NCBI GenBank assembly: GCA_030633365.1
Contig: DAOVSY010000120.1
Location: 1 to 8,403 of the forward strand
DNA: 8,403 nucleotides
DNA from: Spirochaetaceae bacterium
GTDB taxonomy: Bacteria; Spirochaetota; Spirochaetia; B11-G9
Reading direction: 5' to 3'
Shown: piece by piece, positions 6,155-8,403 of the stretch
How positions within the stretch are numbered: the first letter of the stretch is position 1
Layout: each line of letters opens with the position of its first letter
Notes under the pieces: model-generated
The model's input: only the letters and a program-made list of their open reading frames with translations
Database searches by the model: none
What the model was told of the DNA's origin: nothing
Position numbers and translations under genes: made by a program

Positions 6155-7573
6155 ATGAATAAATCAAAGCCTTGTGTTTTATCTATAGATGTAGGTACTT
6201 CTGCTATGAAGGGTGGGGTTATTTCTCTTGCCGGTGAACTTCTTTCTTTTAGCAGATTAGTTCTTGCAGATACAAGCCGGAATGATTTTCTGGAATGGGA
6301 TGGATTAATCTGGAACAGAACCTTAAAGAAATTGATACAAACTCTTTCAAAAAAAACTCCATTAAAACAATTTGATATTAGAGCTGTAGTTGTTAGCGGT
6401 AATGGACCTACAATAGTACCTGTTGGTTTTAGCGGGGAACTTGTTGGTAAAAGCCATCTTTGGATGGATAAGAGAGAAAAAAGAATCCCATCACAAAAAT
6501 CGTTTTTTTTACCTGCTGTTTCATGGATAAAAGAAAATAATCCGGATATCTATGAAAAAACCAAATCCTTTCTTGGATGCCCGGAATATATCTCTTACAT
6601 ACTTACAGGGGTTTTTTCAGGATTTACTGCAACTAAAGAATTTGACCCTTTTATTTGGACAAACGATGGTATAGATGCTTATGATCTTGATAGAGATAAA
6701 TTTCCAGAGCTTGCAAGAATTGGGATGCCCCTTGGTCCGGTCACAGAAGAAGCAGAATCAACTACAGGCATTCCTCATGGGCTTCCAGTTTTTGCTGGGG
6801 GGTCAGATTTTATTATGGCGATATTGGGGACAGGTGCTGTAGTTCCTGGAAGAACCTGTGATAGAGCTGGAACATCAGAGGGTATAAATTATTGTTCTGA
6901 TATTCCAATTGAAAATGACAGGATTCGTACTCTTCCTCATGTTATTGATGGCTATTATAATGCTGCAGGTATTCTTTCTTCTACTGGTGCAATATTTGAG
7001 TGGTTCAGACGAATTTCCGGACAGAAAGATAAATCCTATTCGGATATGATGAATGAAATTAGAGAAATAAATCATAACCAGGATATTCCTGGTTTTTACC
7101 CTTCCCTGCATAGAGGAGAAGTGTGGGAATTTTCAGGTGGTTTATTTGTTGGTTTAGAAGTAGATCATGGATCGGCAGAGATGGGTCGAGCGGTAACAAA
7201 TGCCATAGCTTATGGGGTTAGAGACCTTGTTGAAACTTTAGAAAGAAATAGTTGTCCCATAGAAAGTCTTCGTGTTTCCGGAGGCCAGGGTCGAAGTATG
7301 GTTTGGAATCAGATGAAAGCTGATGTTACAGGGAAACAAATAGAAATACCATCAGTAATTGATACAGAATTAATGGGTAATGCCTGTGCCGGGCTTACAG
7401 CAGCAGGATTTTTTACCAGTCTCCAGGAATCAGCTGAATCCCTGGTTAAAATAATTAAGATACATACTCCGGACAGGATTGAGCATGAGAAATATAACGA
7501 GGGGTATAATTTTTATCATCAGCGTTGCCTCGATCTTGTAAAAATAATGAGTAAGGGTAACCGAAGGAAATAA
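6155..7573 (+). CDS. FGGY-family carbohydrate kinase (xylulokinase-like)
   Basis: This 472-residue cytoplasmic kinase would phosphorylate a sugar or polyol with ATP. The N-terminal FGGY domain opens with the phosphate-binding strand VLSIDVGTSAMKGGV (8-22, D12) and has the substrate-side motif WMDKR at 103-107. The C-terminal domain has GGSD at 215-218 with D218 in the place of the catalytic base, a second phosphate motif RAGTSEGIN at 237-245, a signature region FSGGLFVGLEVDHGSAEMGR around 326-345 and the adenosine motif LRVSGGQGRSMVWNQMKAD at 372-390. Length and layout are complete. It starts 9 bases after the prs stop with only a weak ribosome-binding site (AGAGTGA), suggesting coupled translation. 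D-xylulose is a natural guess beside PRPP synthetase, but FGGY kinases vary in substrate (xylulose, ribulose, glycerol, gluconate, autoinducer-2) and I would not assign one. Confidence 0.88.
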   Translation: MNKSKPCVLSIDVGTSAMKGGVISLAGELLSFSRLVLADTSRNDFLEWDGLIWNRTLKKLIQTLSKKTPLKQFDIRAVVVSGNGPTIVPVGFSGELVGKSHLWMDKREKRIPSQKSFFLPAVSWIKENNPDIYEKTKSFLGCPEYISYILTGVFSGFTATKEFDPFIWTNDGIDAYDLDRDKFPELARIGMPLGPVTEEAESTTGIPHGLPVFAGGSDFIMAILGTGAVVPGRTCDRAGTSEGINYCSDIPIENDRIRTLPHVIDGYYNAAGILSSTGAIFEWFRRISGQKDKSYSDMMNEIREINHNQDIPGFYPSLHRGEVWEFSGGLFVGLEVDHGSAEMGRAVTNAIAYGVRDLVETLERNSCPIESLRVSGGQGRSMVWNQMKADVTGKQIEIPSVIDTELMGNACAGLTAAGFFTSLQESAESLVKIIKIHTPDRIEHEKYNEGYNFYHQRCLDLVKIMSKGNRRK

Positions 7574-7575
7574 AA

Positions 7576-8403
7576 ATGATAGTTAGTAAATTTGGAGGAA
7601 GTTCTGTATCAGAAGCCTCCCAGATACGGAAAGTAAAAAAAATAATTGAGAGTAATTCTGAGCGAAGGCTTATAGTTGTATCAGCTCCTGGTAAACGTAA
7701 TTCAAGTGATGAAAAAATAACAGACCTTCTTTACAGATGTAATGAAGAGGTTGAAAATGGAACAGAGGCAAAAAGTTTTAAGATTATCAGAGAAAGATAT
7801 ATTGGAATTTGCAGGGATCTTGAAATAGATGATATTTCTGCAATTCTTGATGAAGTAGAGGCTGGGATAGAAAGTGGAAAAGGACCGGATTATGCTGCAT
7901 CAAGGGGGGAATATCTTTCTGCCAGAATATTATCAGTTTTTTTTGATGCAGAGTTTATTGATACAGCTGAAGTAATAAAACTTACCAATGATGGAAGAGT
8001 TGATGAATCCAGTTATCAGGCTTTAAAAGCTGCGATAAAAGGTAATAGAAGATATATTATACCTGGATTTTATGGATCAAATTTAAAAGGTGATATAAAA
8101 ACTTTTTCCAGAGGAGGTTCTGATATAACTGGCGCTATTGCTGCCAGAGCTGTTGGAGCTGATGTTTATGAGAACTGGACTGATGTATCCGGGTTATTAA
8201 TGTCTGATCCCCGGCTGGTAGATAATCCCGGGGTTGTAAAAGAGTTAACTTATAAAGAAATAAGAGAACTTGCTTCTATAGGAGCAAATGTATTTCATGA
8301 AGAGGCTATTACACCTGTTAAAGATTATAATATTCCCATAAATATTAGAAATACAAATAAGCCCGAAGATAATGGAACGATGATAGTAACTGATAGAGAT
8401 AGC
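7576..8403 (+). CDS. lysC: Aspartokinase, N-terminal part, cut by the window end
   Basis: This frame is open for 276 codons to the right edge and encodes the kinase domain of aspartokinase, which phosphorylates L-aspartate at the first step toward Lys, Thr, Met and diaminopimelate. Motifs in order are KFGGSS at 5-10, LIVVSAPGK at 32-40, ASRGEYLSARILS at 108-120 (family GExLSA), IPGFYG at 162-167, FSRGGSDITGAIAA at 177-190, ENWTDVSGLLMSDPRLV at 199-215 and GANVFHEEAITP at 236-247. The regulatory ACT domains, if present, lie beyond the window, so single-domain, ACT or fused homoserine-dehydrogenase forms cannot be told apart. The ATG lies 2 bases after the kinase stop codon; AAGGA at 7564-7568, inside the end of the kinase gene, is 7 bases upstream. 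It is probably the third gene of this operon. Confidence 0.93.
   Translation, partial: MIVSKFGGSSVSEASQIRKVKKIIESNSERRLIVVSAPGKRNSSDEKITDLLYRCNEEVENGTEAKSFKIIRERYIGICRDLEIDDISAILDEVEAGIESGKGPDYAASRGEYLSARILSVFFDAEFIDTAEVIKLTNDGRVDESSYQALKAAIKGNRRYIIPGFYGSNLKGDIKTFSRGGSDITGAIAARAVGADVYENWTDVSGLLMSDPRLVDNPGVVKELTYKEIRELASIGANVFHEEAITPVKDYNIPINIRNTNKPEDNGTMIVTDRDS

Noticed and set aside
6875..7111. Minus-strand frame of 78 codons inside the FGGY kinase gene
   Set aside because: It is a shadow of a conserved kinase domain with no supporting signals; the same holds for the minus-strand frame at 5719-5949 in prs and the plus-strand frames at 3534-3725 and 3796-3990 in rfuA.

Overview
The window is AT-rich bacterial DNA with two divergent transcription units separated by a regulatory region of about 370 bases. 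On the minus strand, from 4771 down to the left edge, lies a complete riboflavin ABC-transporter operon of the Rfu type: lipoprotein RfuA, two-domain ATPase RfuB, and permeases RfuC and RfuD. An FMN riboswitch precedes it. On the plus strand, from about 4788 to the right edge, lie a long-form PRPP synthetase, an FGGY-family carbohydrate kinase and an aspartokinase cut by the window end. Rfu transporters were first described in spirochaetes (Treponema, Borrelia). That, the diderm-type lipoprotein with a relaxed lipobox and the unusually long PRPP synthetase make a Spirochaetota source the best guess. This is inferred from gene content and is not proven.

Minus-strand unit. A near-consensus promoter (TTGACA, 17-base spacer, TATATT) starts transcription a few bases before the riboswitch P1 helix. 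The aptamer (P1 to P6 all pair) is followed directly by a short terminator-like hairpin with a T-run, then a second weak hairpin that can pair with the rfuA ribosome-binding site. FMN made from imported riboflavin should therefore shut off riboflavin import. The four rfu genes are packed tightly: 11 bases between rfuA and rfuB, rfuB and rfuC abutting, and an 8-base overlap between rfuC and rfuD. A further gene probably starts at position 34 and runs off the left edge.

The oddest feature is at the 3' end of rfuD. Two exact 42-base tandem units sit in the last codons and add 28 residues to the permease tail. Removing them on paper leaves a short natural C-terminus and an intact ribosome-binding site for the next gene. 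They therefore look like a frame-neutral repeat insertion that preserved both the reading frame and the downstream translation signal.

Plus-strand unit. prs, the FGGY kinase and lysC are separated by 9 and 2 bases and are probably co-transcribed. PRPP synthetase and a sugar kinase both act on pentose phosphates in many organisms, but the kinase substrate cannot be read from sequence alone. Aspartokinase opens the aspartate-family amino-acid pathway and has no obvious link to the other two. I see no CRISPR array, tRNA, rRNA, transposase or phage gene. I did not find a wholly new system; the repeat insertion and the riboswitch expression platform are the parts most worth a second look.
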